Notes: generated by a model not told the origin, from the sequence alone. Numbered from the stretch's first letter, positions 12,272 through 24,084 are shown. The stretch is DNA of 64,000 nt from Tragulus kanchil (GCA_022376925.1 JAIOJX010000003.1:40533874-40597873), one strand, 5' to 3'. A program made the numbers and translations.

Positions 12272-14498
12272 TACCACACTTCTTCTGATGGTTTCCCTCT
12301 CTAGGGTGAAAAAGCAAAGTTACTGGGGAAGGTTTTGTTTCTTAAGGGAACACAATAGGAGAGCAGATAGGAGGGGCAGCCAGCATCTCAGTTCTTCATT
12401 GCATAACATTCTCTTCTGGTAAATGAATGGCGATCTACATTCACCTAAACAGTAAACATGGCAAAGATAAACCAAGAGAAATGGGCGAGTGTGCATAACA
12501 CAGAATTGGTAACTGATCATCGAACTCACATGATTATGAGGCCCACAGAAGAGCCACATTCAGCTGGCTCCAGAGTAATATAGCTAGCACTGTAGAGGCA
12601 GAACTCCTCAGTTGAAAGGTAACAGATAAACCTGACTGAGGCTGATCTGTTTGGGGGATGTCTTGACACTAAGGCAGCTCCGCATTAACTGCCCAGTGTA
12701 AAAGTGGTGGGATATGACTGCCCTGAGCTTTGTTGACCATAAGAAAGTCCATCTTTTCTATTCCTACGCCTCTAAGGTCATAGACAGAAGAAGCATGCAG
12801 TGGATTCTAGGGACAGTTTAAGATTTTTAGCTCTTAACATAAGAAAATGTCCCTCACTATCATTTTGAAACTGTCTTGTTGTGCTGGAGAAAAGTTAGAT
12901 CAGAGTTACTAGCAATGAATCCAGATAAATGAATATGAAACCTATTAACTATGCTGAGATGCATCAACTGTGAGAAAAGCGTAAAAAATTAGGTTAGGAT
13001 TCTCAGTAGATTTTGATAGCTCTGCCCACAAACTCCCAGATATTACTCACAGCACCTACAGTTCCATCAACTCCACACAAAGTCATGCTCTCTAATAGAA
13101 CCCAACTGTGCACTGTCTAAACAGAAATGTAAAGGAACTGAGCTATTTACAATACGGTTGTTCTCTCATAAAATAAGTTACCCTCTTCCCCCTTTCCATC
13201 AAGAACTTTTAAGCCAATTAAATTAAGCCATTTTAAAATTTGCAAAGCACTACAGAAAAGATCCAGATGTTTACAAAAGCCAAAAGGGTGGGATATTATG
13301 TGCCTGTTGCCTTCATTTCTTGGATTGTTTGCTTCAAAGCAGTTTTTGCTTGTTAAATCAAATCAAAGTTGTGGTTTTTTTCCTATTACCACACTTCTTC
13401 TGATGGTTTCTCTAGGGTGAAAAGCAAAGTTACTGGGGAAGGTTTTGTTTCTTAAGGGAACACAATAGGAGAGCAGATAGGAGGGCAGCCAGCATCTCAG
13501 TTCTTCATTGCATAACATTCTCTTCTGGTAAATGAATGGCGATCTACATTCACCTAAACAGTAAACATGGCAAAGATAAACCAAGAGAAATGGGCGAGTG
13601 TGCATAACACAGAATTGGTAACTGATCATCGAACTCACATGATTATGAGGCCCACAGAAGAGCCACATTCAGCTGGCTCCAGAGTAATATAGCTAGCACT
13701 GTAGAGGCAGAACTCCTCAGTTGAAAGGTAACAGATAAACCTGACTGAGGCTGATCTGTTTGGGGGATGTCTTGACACTAAGGCAGCTCCGCATTAACTG
13801 CCCAGTGTAAAAGTGGTGGGATATGACTGCCCTGAGCTTTGTTGACCATAAGAAAGTCCATCTTTTCTATTCCTACGCCTCTAAGGTCATAGACAGAAGA
13901 AGCATGCAGTGGATTCTAGGGACAGTTTAAGATTTTTAGCTCTTAACATAAGAAAATGTCCCTCACTATCATTTTGAAACTGTCTTGTTGTGCTGGAGAA
14001 AAGTTAGATCAGAGTTACTAGCAATGAATCCAGATAAATGAATATGAAACCTATTAACTATGCTGAGATGCATCAACTGTGAGAAAAGCGTAAAAAATTA
14101 GGTTAGGATTCTCAGTAGATTTTGATAGCTCTGCCCACAAACTCCCAGATATTACTCACAGCACCTACAGTTCCATCAACTCCACACAAAGTCATGCTCT
14201 CTAATAGAACCCAACTGTGCACTGTCTAAACAGAAATGTAAAGGAACTGAGCTATTTACAATACGGTTGTTCTCTCATAAAATAAGTTACCCTCTTCCCC
14301 CTTTCCATCAAGAACTTTTAAGCCAATTAAATTAAGCCATTTTAAAATTTGCAAAGCACTACAGAAAAGATCCAGATGTTTACAAAAGCCAAAAGGGTGG
14401 GATATTATGTGCCTGTTGCCTTCATTTCTTGGATTGTTTGCTTCAAAGCAGTTTTTGCTTGTTAAATCAAATCAAAGTTGTGGTTTTTTTTCCTATTA
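12272..14498. repeat. Tandem duplication 6 (unit about 1,112 bp)
   Basis: Bases 12,272-13,386 recur at 13,387-14,498. The offset falls from 1,115 to 1,109 through small deletions just after the junction. The first 330 bp overlap duplication 5, so this piece is present three times (about 11,190, 12,275 and 13,390). I recognise no repeat or gene in the rest of the unit. Confidence 0.97.
12604..13386. other. Unassigned DNA, no gene
   Basis: No SINE, LINE or LTR signature is recognised. Frames are short and stop-rich. The block recurs at about 13,713-14,498 in duplication 6. Confidence 0.5.
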
Positions 14499-14903
14499 AA
14501 TCAACTAGGGTTAGTGGTTAATTTTCCAAGTTTTATAGACTTGAGAATGCTATTTCTAAGAAAGGAATTCACTCCCATTAAATTCAATTGTTGATTTATT
14601 CTACAATTGTCGAGTTCCTATTCTGTGCCAGGCAATGTGTTAGGTTCTTAGAATATTTTCATGATCACTGACTCATAAAATAACATATTTTCCTTTTAGT
14701 TAGTTACAAATAAAGTTTATCTCATGCAAGTTTTACATATGATATTTTATTTGGACTATCACATTTTATATTGAGCTAATGTCAGATCTCTCCAGGTTTC
14801 TCTGAAAAATTTGTTCAATCATAATGAAACTTCCCATGCAACTGTTTCAGAATTATCCACTGATTATAAAATTCTTTTGGAGAATAAGTACTGGCAACTA
14901 GCT

Positions 14904-15947
14904 AAGCTGTTTTGAAAAAGTATAACAATTGGAGTAGACTTGCCCTAAGATATCAATATAATACAAAGTTCCAATAATTAAAAGAGCACATGGTAGTGAT
15001 GCAGGCCCTGATGACTAGAAATGTCTAGAAATAAAGACTCCAGGAAAAAATTTGTGTACATCTTATAATAGACAGTGGTATTCAGATGTTTAACCTACTC
15101 TTTCCCAAGAAAGTTACCAAAACATCAAAAAATCAAAACCATAAACCACTTTAAAAAAGAAAAAACTAAAAATACAGAGAAATTTTATTGAAACCCAAAG
15201 AAAATGCCAGAAGTTAACTTACTGCCCTCCAAATCTTAGTTAAAATATAAATTTCTCTAAGAAGAAAATTAGAGTGCTCCAGAGGGACAAAACCAACTTT
15301 TTTGTTTTTAATGTGACTATAAGAATTGGAATCATAGGTGGGGAAAAGAGTGAGGGTCAAATTCTACACTGTCAAATGGTGAGAGTTCTAAAAGCATAAA
15401 ACCTATATAGAAATACATATAAAACACCATGTCAACATCCATATTTATTATCTCTTTCCTCTCACCCAACTAATACTAACATGAGAAGAATAGCTTTCAG
15501 GTCGGGGGAGGTAGAGGAGAGAAGAGAACCGGCAGGCAGAATTAATTAAGCACAGCTCACCGCAGAAATGACTGGTGAGCTACAGGACTTCACAGTGGAA
15601 CCTGTGACCTCCTACCTGTGACCTCCTACCTGTGTGACCTGCCCATCCTGAAATGTCAGCTCCTGAAGCTAAGGAGTGAGTGATGGAGCCCTAGAGAGAG
15701 GAAACTCTGCCAGAAAATTGTTCTGAGACAGCAGACCCAAACTGAGGCTGTTTACAAGTTTCCCCAAATCATGCTCCCCTGAGTTCATAGTATCAGCTGA
15801 TAAAAGTGCCCTTGTGAGCATTCAGCATCACTACACATCAGGGAAATGCAGACCTAAACCATGATGAAATAGTACCCCACACTTGTTAGAATGGCTATCA
15901 TCCAAAAAAATATTAGAGCAATAGGTGTCCATGAGGATGTGGGAAAA
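14904..15947 (+). mobile_element. Degenerate old L1 (ORF2 region)
   Basis: The 3' part (15,815-15,947) follows the L1 ORF2 end: CATCAGGGAAATGCAGACC, CCCCACACTTGTTAGAATGG, ATGAGGATGTGGGAAAA. The earlier part is too decayed to place firmly. It is an old L1 rather than the younger ruminant type. Confidence 0.5.
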
Positions 15948-17045
15948 TTTGCAATCATAATGAAACTTCCCATGCAACTGTAGTTTTTTTTTTAAAAAAA
16001 AAGCTGTTTTGAAAAAGTATAACAATTGGAGTAGACTTGCCCTAAGATATCAATATAATACAAAGTTCCAATAATTAAAAGAGCACATGGTAGTGATGCA
16101 GGCCCTGATGACTAGAAATGTCTAGAAATAAAGACTCCAGGAAAAAATTTGTGTACATCTTATAATAGACAGTGGTATTCAGATGTTTAACCTACTCTTT
16201 CCCAAGAAAGTTACCAAAACATCAAAAAATCAAAACCATAAACCACTTTAAAAAAGAAAAAACTAAAAATACAGAGAAATTTTATTGAAACCCAAAGAAA
16301 ATGCCAGAAGTTAACTTACTGCCCTCCAAATCTTAGTTAAAATATAAATTTCTCTAAGAAGAAAATTAGAGTGCTCCAGAGGGACAAAACCAACTTTTTT
16401 GTTTTTAATGTGACTATAAGAATTGGAATCATAGGTGGGGAAAAGAGTGAGGGTCAAATTCTACACTGTCAAATGGTGAGAGTTCTAAAAGCATAAAACC
16501 TATATAGAAATACATATAAAACACCATGTCAACATCCATATTTATTATCTCTTTCCTCTCACCCAACTAATACTAACATGAGAAGAATAGCTTTCAGGTC
16601 GGGGGAGGTAGAGGAGAGAAGAGAACCGGCAGGCAGAATTAATTAAGCACAGCTCACCGCAGAAATGACTGGTGAGCTACAGGACTTCACAGTGGAACCT
16701 GTGACCTCCTACCTGTGACCTCCTACCTGTGTGACCTGCCCATCCTGAAATGTCAGCTCCTGAAGCTAAGGAGTGAGTGATGGAGCCCTAGAGAGAGGAA
16801 ACTCTGCCAGAAAATTGTTCTGAGACAGCAGACCCAAACTGAGGCTGTTTACAAGTTTCCCCAAATCATGCTCCCCTGAGTTCATAGTATCAGCTGATAA
16901 AAGTGCCCCTTGTGAGCATTCAGCATCACTACACATCAGGGAAATGCAGACCTAAACCATGATGAAATAGTACCCCACACTTGTTAGAATGGCTATCATC
17001 CAAAAAAATATTAGAGCAATAGGTGTCCATGAGGATGTGGGAAAA
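14904..17045. repeat. Tandem duplication 7 (unit about 1,097 bp)
   Basis: Bases 14,904-15,947 recur at 16,001-17,045 with offset 1,097-1,098. The 53 bp spacer (15,948-16,000) repeats 30 bp found at about 14,816-14,845, followed by a T-run then A-run where the parent has about 58 bp of ordinary sequence. The unit includes degenerate L1 sequence. Confidence 0.97.
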
Positions 17046-17207
17046 GGGAACTCCCATGCACTGTTGGTGGGAATATAAATTGGTGCAACCACTGTGGGAA
17101 ACATAAGGGAGGTTCCTCAAAAAATTAAAAGTACAACTATCATATGATCCAGCAATCCCACTTCTGGGTATATATCCAAAGGAAATGAAAACAGGATATT
17201 AAAGAGA
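16905..17207 (+). mobile_element. Old L1 ORF2 end
   Basis: This second copy continues past the duplication end with GGAACTCCCATGCACTGTTG, GGTGGGAATATAAATTGGTG, CCAGCAATCCCACTTCTGGG and ATATCCAAAGGAAATGAAAA, all diagnostic for the L1 ORF2 C-terminal coding region. It is interrupted by a small SINE at 17,211. Confidence 0.8.
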
Positions 17208-17210
17208 TAT

Positions 17211-17297
17211 GCTTCCCTGGTAGCTCAGACAGTAAAGAATCTGCCTACAATGTGGGAGACCTGGGTTCGATCCCTGGGTCTGAGCTACCAGGGAAAC
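17211..17297 (+). mobile_element. SINE head with inverted terminal arm
   Basis: A Bov-tA-type head (CTTCCCTGGTAGCTCAGACA, B box GGGTTCGATCCCTGGG) is followed directly by the reverse complement of its own start. The arms at 17,213-17,229 and 17,279-17,295 form a perfect 17 bp inverted repeat around a 49 bp loop. The usual SINE body is absent. Confidence 0.75.
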
Positions 17298-17369
17298 CCC
17301 ATATATATCAATATATATACACATATATAACATCATATATATATATATGCACAATTTACACACATACAT

Positions 17370-17745
17370 GTATTACTTATCAATTCATCTATTAATGGGC
17401 ACTTAGGTTGTTTCAGTATTTTGACTAGGGCTTCCACGGTGGTCCAGTGGGTAAAGAGTCCGCCTTGCAGTGCAAGGGGCACCAGTTCCATCCCTGACAT
17501 GGGAAGACCCCATATGATGAGGAGTGGCTGGGCCAGTACATCCAATTACAAGCCAGCACTCTGGAGTGCACATGCCCAGAGCTAGTGCTCTGCAACCAGA
17601 GAGGCCGCTGCGATGAGAGGCCCACACAAGCCGAGGAATAAAGATGGATGAGAAATAAATAAATAAATAATTCAAAAAAGCAGCCAAAATTAAATATTTA
17701 CATATATTGACTATTGTAAACAATGTTACAATGAACATAGGGCAT
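17370..17745 (-). mobile_element. Inverted L1 5' segment split by a SINE
   Basis: On the minus strand the L1 ORF2 blocks around CATTGTTTACAATAGTC and CCTAAGTGCCCATTAATAG are seen. They lie on either side of a CHR-like SINE at 17,428-17,671. The neighbouring L1 sequence from 17,752 runs on the plus strand, so the element has an inverted 5' part. Confidence 0.65.
17428..17671 (+). mobile_element. CHR-like SINE inside L1
   Basis: It starts GGGCTTCCACGGTGGTCCAG, has GGCACCAGTTCCATCCCTG in the B-box position, AGCGCTCTGG-type body sequence and an (AAAT)n tail. It interrupts the reverse L1 segment. Confidence 0.85.
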
Positions 17746-17751
17746 CCGGCA

Positions 17752-17973
17752 AATGAAATAAGCCAGACAGAAAATGACTAGTACTGCACAGTATAATTTA
17801 TATGTGGAATCCAGAAATAATGGCCAAACTCTTGGAAACAGAGAGTAGAAAAGTCATTTCTAGTGGCTGAGGAATAAGGAAAATAGGAAGAGGTTGGAAA
17901 AGGGTACAAAGTTTCAGTTATAAAAGGATTAAGATCTGAGTATCCAATGAGTAACATAGTGACTAGAGTTGAT
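17752..17973 (+). mobile_element. L1 3' UTR segment
   Basis: AAATGAAATAAGCCAGACAG, TATATGTGGAATCCAGAAAT, GGTACAAAGTTTCAGTTATA and AACATAGTGACTAGAGTTGA follow the old L1 3' end order. The L1 resumes at about 18,180 (ACTGAAATTTGCTAAGAAGG) after a SINE and ends near 18,855 (CAGTTATACCTCAAAAGAGC). Confidence 0.75.
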
Positions 17974-18170
17974 GGACTTTCCTGGTGGCTCAGATGGTAA
18001 AGCATCTGCCTGCAATGCAGGAGACACTGGTTCATTCCCTGGGTCAGGAAGATCCCCTAGAGGAGGGAATGGCAACCCACCAGTATTCCTGCCTGGAGAA
18101 TTTCATGGACAGAGGAGCCTGGCAGGCTACATTCCATGGATTCAGAGTCGAACATGACTGAGTGAATAAC
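17974..18170 (+). mobile_element. Bov-tA SINE
   Basis: Near-complete, from GACTTTCCTGGTGGCTCAGA through the tRNA-like head, CAGGAAGATCCCCT, ATGGCAACCCAC and GGACAGAGGAGCCTGGCAGG to CATGACTGAGTGAATAACAG. It is inserted into the L1 3' UTR. Confidence 0.92.
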
Positions 18171-18314
18171 AGAAAAACACTCACAGAGTTGGTAACACTT
18201 GTGTAACTGAAATTTGCTAAGAAGGTAGCACTTAAATGTTCCCACAAATATATATAAATGGATGTATTAATTAACTAGATGGGGGAAATCTTTAATAATG
18301 TATGTATCAAAGTC

Positions 18315-18490
18315 TGTTAGTTGCTCAGTCATGTCCAACTCTTGGTGACCCCATGGACTATAGTCCCCGGAGCTCTTGTCCATGGCATTTGCCAGGTAAG
18401 AATACTGGTGTAGGTTGCTGTTCCCTGTTCTAGGGGCCCTTTCAACCCAGGGATCAAACCTGGGACTCATGCATTGCAGGCAGATTCTTT
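18315..18490 (-). mobile_element. Bov-tA SINE, reverse, interrupted
   Basis: Reverse Bov-tA blocks: GTTAGTTGCTCAGTCATGTC, GACCCCATGGACTATAGTCC, CAGGGATCAAACCTGGGACT and GCATTGCAGGCAGATTCTTT. An L1 tail was inserted at 18,491-18,752, repeating GGCAGATTCTTT on both sides. Confidence 0.9.
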
Positions 18491-18752
18491 TTTTGGTTTT
18501 TTGTTTTTTTAACTTTTACAGGGTTTTGTTGTTTACTGCTATACATAAACTCAAATCGGTCATAGGAATACTCTTGACCTCTCCCACTTGAGCCTCCCTC
18601 CCATCTCCCTCCCCATCCCACCCCTCCAGGTTGTTGCATAGCCCCTGTGTAATCCCTTAGTCTTACAACATATTCACATTGGTTGTCTCTTTTACATATG
18701 GTAATGTAAAGTTCCATGTTACTCTTTTCATACCTCTCACCCACTCCTTGCT
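18491..18752 (-). mobile_element. L1 3' end inserted into a SINE
   Basis: A reverse-strand L1 tail about 260 bp long lies between a 12 bp target-site duplication GGCAGATTCTTT (18,479-18,490 and 18,753-18,764). Its T-rich start is the reverse of the L1 poly(A). This dates it after the SINE, which itself sits in an older L1. Confidence 0.85.
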
Positions 18753-19048
18753 GGCAGATTCTTTAGCAATAATGTATACATATGTCAATGCTTCACAGTT
18801 TACATATTAAATATCTTACCACTTTACTTAGCAGTTATACCTCAAAAGAGCTGAAAACAAAATTGTCCCTTTTCAAATCTAATATGGACTCCATTTAAAT
18901 ATAGACCCAAGTCATACAAATGGGACATAATAAACTGTTATTATAATAACCTAAGTAGAAATGTGTAGAGAAGAATAATTGTGCCGATTTCTTTATAAAA
19001 GGATTAAGATCTGAGTATCCAATGAGTAACATAGTGACTAGAGTTGAT

Positions 19049-19245
19049 GGACTTTCCTGGTGGCTCAGATGGTAAAGCATCTGCCTGCAATGCAGGAGAC
19101 ACTGGTTCATTCCCTGGGTCAGGAAGATCCCCTAGAGGAGGGAATGGCAACCCACCAGTATTCCTGCCTGGAGAATTTCATGGACAGAGGAGCCTGGCAG
19201 GCTACATTCCATGGATTCAGAGTCGAACATGACTGAGTGAATAAC
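19049..19245 (+). mobile_element. Bov-tA SINE (duplicate)
   Basis: This is the duplication-8 copy of the SINE at 17,974-18,170, with offset 1,075 and no visible difference. Confidence 0.92.
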
Positions 19246-19389
19246 AGAAAAACACTCACAGAGTTGGTAACACTTGTGTAACTGAAATTTGCTAAGAAGG
19301 TAGCACTTAAATGTTCCCACAAATATATATAAATGGATGTATTAATTAACTAGATGGGGGAAATCTTTAATAATGTATGTATCAAAGTC

Positions 19390-19827
19390 TGTTAGTTGCT
19401 CAGTCATGTCCAACTCTTGGTGACCCCATGGACTATAGTCCCCGGAGCTCTTGTCCATGGCATTTGCCAGGTAAGAATACTGGTGTAGGTTGCTGTTCCC
19501 TGTTCTAGGGGCCCTTTCAACCCAGGGATCAAACCTGGGACTCATGCATTGCAGGCAGATTCTTTTTTTGGTTTTTTGTTTTTTTAACTTTTACAGGGTT
19601 TTGTTGTTTACTGCTATACATAAACTCAAATCGGTCATAGGAATACTCTTGACCTCTCCCACTTGAGCCTCCCTCCCATCTCCCTCCCCATCCCACCCCT
19701 CCAGGTTGTTGCATAGCCCCTGTGTAATCCCTTAGTCTTACAACATATTCACATTGGTTGTCTCTTTTACATATGGTAATGTAAAGTTCCATGTTACTCT
19801 TTTCATACCTCTCACCCACTCCTTGCT
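19390..19827 (-). mobile_element. Reverse SINE plus L1 insertion (duplicate)
   Basis: This is the duplication-8 copy of the nested pair at 18,315-18,752. The SINE part is 19,390-19,565 and the L1 tail 19,566-19,827, with the same target-site duplication. Confidence 0.88.
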
Positions 19828-20299
19828 GGCAGATTCTTTAGCAATAATGTATACATATGTCAATGCTTCACAGTTTACATATTAAATATCTTACCACTTT
19901 ACTTAGCAGTTATACCTCAAAAGAGCTGAAAACAAAATTGTCCCTTTTCAAATCTAATATGGACTCCATTTAAATATAGACCCAAGTCATACAAATGGGA
20001 CATAATAAACTGTTATTATAATAACCTAAGTAGAAATGTGTAGAGAAGAATAATTGTGCCAATTTCTTTACTTTTATGTTAAAGAATTAATGATGCCCTG
20101 TAAGGTTTATATACCAAGGAAATTAGGTTTAAATAAATTAGTATTATAGAAGTAACATTAAAGCCTACATTACAGGTTACAGTTTCCAAGTGACCCAAAA
20201 TGTGGAGGAAAACTAAAAAAAAAATTAAAAATTTACATAGACCCAATAGGAAAAAATATAAAATCAAAGAAAATATTAAAAACAGAAAATATAACCTTA

Positions 20300-21180
20300 T
20301 TTTTTTTAATAACTATATGTATTATATAAGCTTTCAGTGATAGAAGATTACACAAATCATCAAAGCTGAGGTGAAATATTTTAAAGAATCCTTCAACAGT
20401 CCTGGAAAAGATAACAGGGTAATGACTTACTTTCTAGACAAATCTAGAATAAGAGAATCCAAAGAACTAAGGAAAGCACCCAAAGCCATTTTTCTATACT
20501 ATAATCAAAATTAATAACAAAACATACTTTTACCAACAGCTGAGACATAATTAAAGATTAAAGACATAATCAACTGCCAGCCTGCCAACTGCAAGAAATT
20601 ATCAGAACAATGCACCAAGAGACAGAAAAGTTATAAAATGCAGAAGAAAAAAATATAGAAGTTATAGTGGGAAAGTTCCAGAAGAGGAGGAAGTTGAATC
20701 AAATGCAATATTTAAGAGATAATGACTAAGAAATTTCCTGAACTGATGAAATACATTAGCTATTAATAGAAGAATCAAGCTAAAACAAACAAAAAATCCA
20801 CACTTGAACACATTTGAGTGGAACTGTGCAAAACCAGACAGAGAATTCCTGACAGCAACCAAGAAAATAGATAGATTGCCTTCAAAGGATAAATTAGACT
20901 GAGAACTGATTTCACAACAACAATCTTACTTAGGAGACTGTGGAGTATTTCCTACTAGAGACTAATCTGAATTCTATCTGCCACAGAAATATGATTCAAG
21001 GATAACTTGAAATAAAGACAGTTTCAGAGAGAAAGTTAATAGACACACATTAAATTTTTTTTTTTACTTTTTTTAATGTAAAAGGTATTCACCAATAGTT
21101 CTCCAATCCTAGGAATTTCAACTTAAAGAAAACAAACAGTAAGAGATATATTTGTAAGATGTATATATATTATTTATAGG
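20300..21180 (+). mobile_element. Ancient L1M/HAL1-like remnant
   Basis: AATTTCCTGAACTGATGAAA, CACACTTGAACACATTTGAG, AGATTGCCTTCAAAGGATAA, TTAGACTGAGAACTGATTTC and TATGATTCAAGGATAACTTG parallel the ORF1 region of ancient L1 elements. All frames are broken. The final third recurs at 22,121-22,360 through duplication 9. Confidence 0.6.
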
Positions 21181-23266
21181 TTTCCTTATTTTATCAAAAA
21201 TTTGGAAATAAGTGAAATATGTATAGATATGGAATTGACATAAAATATGAGATATTCATAATTTGCATGAAGATTTCTCTTTGTATAGTCACATGGAAAT
21301 AAAATCTCAGTATTACAGTAAGTAGCAAAAAAGAAAGAAGCATACTATGGAGAAGCATGATTCACTATTGGCTAAAAATTATATCTCTCAAATATCAAGA
21401 GGATAAATATTTTTATATATAGTTATTGCTCCTATGGTATAAAATAGGAGGAAAAATTTTCACACTTTGATTTGCTGCCTTTACCCTCATCATTTTCATT
21501 TAGAAAAAACAAAAGTAAAAGCTTTTCATCAGGAATATTCATATTTATTAAGAACTTTACTAGAAACATTACATGTATACAGCTGACGGCATGGTGTTTT
21601 AGAGCTGGCCTTTTTCTGTCGTTCAGGTGGGCCACAATGGTGATAAAACCTAGTCTAAAGTTCTGCTCCCTGTCTAAGTCAACTAGCTCTGTACACAAAA
21701 CAAAATGTCCCTTTTGTGCATTATCTCTCAGCCAAAGAGCCAGTCTTTCAAGTCCTTACCTACATCTCATGGTAAGAGAACTTGTATGGATCCTGCAATC
21801 CATAGAAAATGGAAAAACAACTCAATCCATGTGAACCCAGTGGGTGGGGTCAGTTAGTATCACTTCCGCCTACAAAGAAGGACTCTTATCTTCTCCTCTT
21901 GAAAGGCCTTCCTTTGATAGTCCCAGACCATGGCATTTCCCAGGCTACAAGTCCAATCAAAACAAAACTTCATTAAGCAAGAAACTCCCTTTTCTTTGAG
22001 CTCCTTTTCCATTTGCCTTACTGTTTCCTCCCACTTTCTCTGCTCAGAAGGGTCTCCCCATATTCCCCATGTTTGTTCTCATAACAAATTGATTCAAGGA
22101 TAAACTTGAAAATAAGAGACAGTATTTCCTACTAGAGACTAATCTGAATTCTATCTGCCACAGAAATATGATTCAAGGATAACTTGAAATAAAGACAGTT
22201 TCAGAGAGAAAGTTAATAGACACACATTAAATTTTTTTTTTACTTTTTTTAATGTAAAAGGTATTCACCAATAGTTCTCCAATCCTAGGAATTTCAACTT
22301 AAAGAAAACAAACAGTAAGAGATATATTTGTAAGATGTATATATATTATTTATAGGTTTCCTTATTTTATCAAAAATTTGGAAATAAGTGAAATATGTAT
22401 AGATATGGAATTGACATAAAATATGAGATATTCATAATTTGCATGAAGATTTCTCTTTGTATAGTCACATGGAAATAAAATCTCAGTATTACAGTAAGTA
22501 GCAAAAAAGAAAGAAGCATACTATGGAGAAGCATGATTCACTATTGGCTAAAAATTATATCTCTCAAATATCAAGAGGATAAATATTTTTATATATAGTT
22601 ATTGCTCCTATGGTATAAAATAGGAGGAAAAATTTTCACACTTTGATTTGCTGCCTTTACCCTCATCATTTTCATTTAGAAAAAACAAAAGTAAAAGCTT
22701 TTCATCAGGAATATTCATATTTATTAAGAACTTTACTAGAAACATTACATGTATACAGCTGACGGCATGGTGTTTTAGAGCTGGCCTTTTTCTGTCGTTC
22801 AGGTGGGCCACAATGGTGATAAAACCTAGTCTAAAGTTCTGCTCCCTGTCTAAGTCAACTAGCTCTGTACACAAAACAAAATGTCCCTTTTGTGCATTAT
22901 CTCTCAGCCAAAGAGCCAGTCTTTCAAGTCCTTACCTACATCTCATGGTAAGAGAACTTGTATGGATCCTGCAATCCATAGAAAATGGAAAAACAACTCA
23001 ATCCATGTGAACCCAGTGGGTGGGGTCAGTTAGTATCACTTCCGCCTACAAAGAAGGACTCTTATCTTCTCCTCTTGAAAGGCCTTCCTTTGATAGTCCC
23101 AGACCATGGCATTTCCCAGGCTACAAGTCCAATCAAAACAAAACTTCATTAAGCAAGAAACTCCCTTTTCTTTGAGCTCCTTTTCCATTTGCCTTACTGT
23201 TTCCTCCCACTTTCTCTGCTCAGAAGGGTCTCCCCATATTCCCCATGTTTGTTCTCATAACAAATG
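20944..23266. repeat. Tandem duplication 9 (unit about 1,177 bp)
   Basis: Bases 20,944-22,089 recur at 22,121-23,266 with offset 1,176-1,177. The 31 bp spacer at 22,090-22,120 is a noisy copy of unit sequence from about 20,993-21,022, with extra A bases and a rearranged end. No gene is supported. The short frames in the unit appear twice for this reason only. Confidence 0.97.
21181..22089. other. Unassigned DNA, no gene
   Basis: A 120-codon plus frame (21,472-21,834) and an 88-codon minus frame (21,432-21,698) overlap on opposite strands. Neither resembles a protein family I know, and both are repeated exactly at +1,176 by duplication 9. I do not call either as a gene. Confidence 0.5.
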
Positions 23267-24080
23267 ACCTCAAGAAGGAGAGGCTGACCATGGTCTCAAA
23301 AAGGAATTCAAATCTTTTTCATTATGGTGAGGAACACCAATGGTTGGGGAATTCTAATCGCACCATTTTCAGGCCTGTAGTTTTACCCCTGAACAGCAAG
23401 TAAAGCCTGGTAATACTTTTTGAAGGCTTATGTCTTATGAAGCCTGCCTTATAAACCTACAGCTTCATTCCAATCTGAATATATCATTGTCAACTTATAA
23501 CTCAAATCATGGAAGGAATTTGAGCAACGTGGATTGTTTATACTGAACATTAATATTCTGATAACTGAGAAGAAAAATGAGTAAGTTCCAAAAAACTTAT
23601 GACTTGAGTTTTTCTCTTAGAAATCCCTGGATAGTTCCTAAATATTTTCTTCTGGGGAATGTGGAAGAAATATATGTGGCAAATAAAAATCATTCTCGAG
23701 ATATTTTTTCAGATATGCTGGTTGCTAGCTAGGTAATTACTATAAAGTCATAAATTTCCACAGAAAACTATTTCAGAGATAAAAGTGCTGAGTGGAACTC
23801 CTTGTCAATCAATCATATTTATTTTTGAAATTCTTCTTCCTGTCAAGGTTGCTTAAGACTTCTTGCTGCAGAGGATTTTAATTAGGGTGAACATACATTT
23901 GGCTTTCTGGAACAGTCCTGATTGGCTTAAGAACCTGAAATTTGAAGAAAACTTGAGTTTTCAAAAGGAATCTCAACAACATAAATTTTAAAATACTCTT
24001 TTTAATGCACATCTCCTTGAAATTTCATCTGGAACACTAGAGATAAGTAAAATACTATAAATACTAATGGTGAGAAACAA
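23267..24080. other. Unassigned AT-rich DNA, no gene
   Basis: No repeat signature or credible frame is visible. Confidence 0.5.
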
Positions 24081-24084
24081 ATTT

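Larger units (their letters stand above)
10489..12603. repeat. Tandem duplication 5 (unit about 1,085 bp)
   Basis: Bases 10,489-11,518 recur at 11,574-12,603 with offset 1,085. The 55 bp between copies (11,519-11,573) contains a slightly altered copy of about 34 bp from inside the unit (near 11,430-11,462). The unit holds a Bov-tA SINE remnant. Confidence 0.97.
17918..20068. repeat. Tandem duplication 8 (unit 1,075 bp)
   Basis: Bases 17,918-18,992 recur at 18,993-20,068 with a constant offset of 1,075. The join shares about 3 bp and carries one nearby substitution (G at 18,986, A in the second copy). The unit contains two SINEs and an L1 insertion, all duplicated together. Confidence 0.97.

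Noticed and set aside
6302..14498. Satellite or CRISPR-like array from repeated direct units
   Set aside because: Units are 1.05-1.12 kb, each in two copies with unrelated neighbours. There are no short regular repeats with spacers and no cas-like genes, and the host is a mammal.
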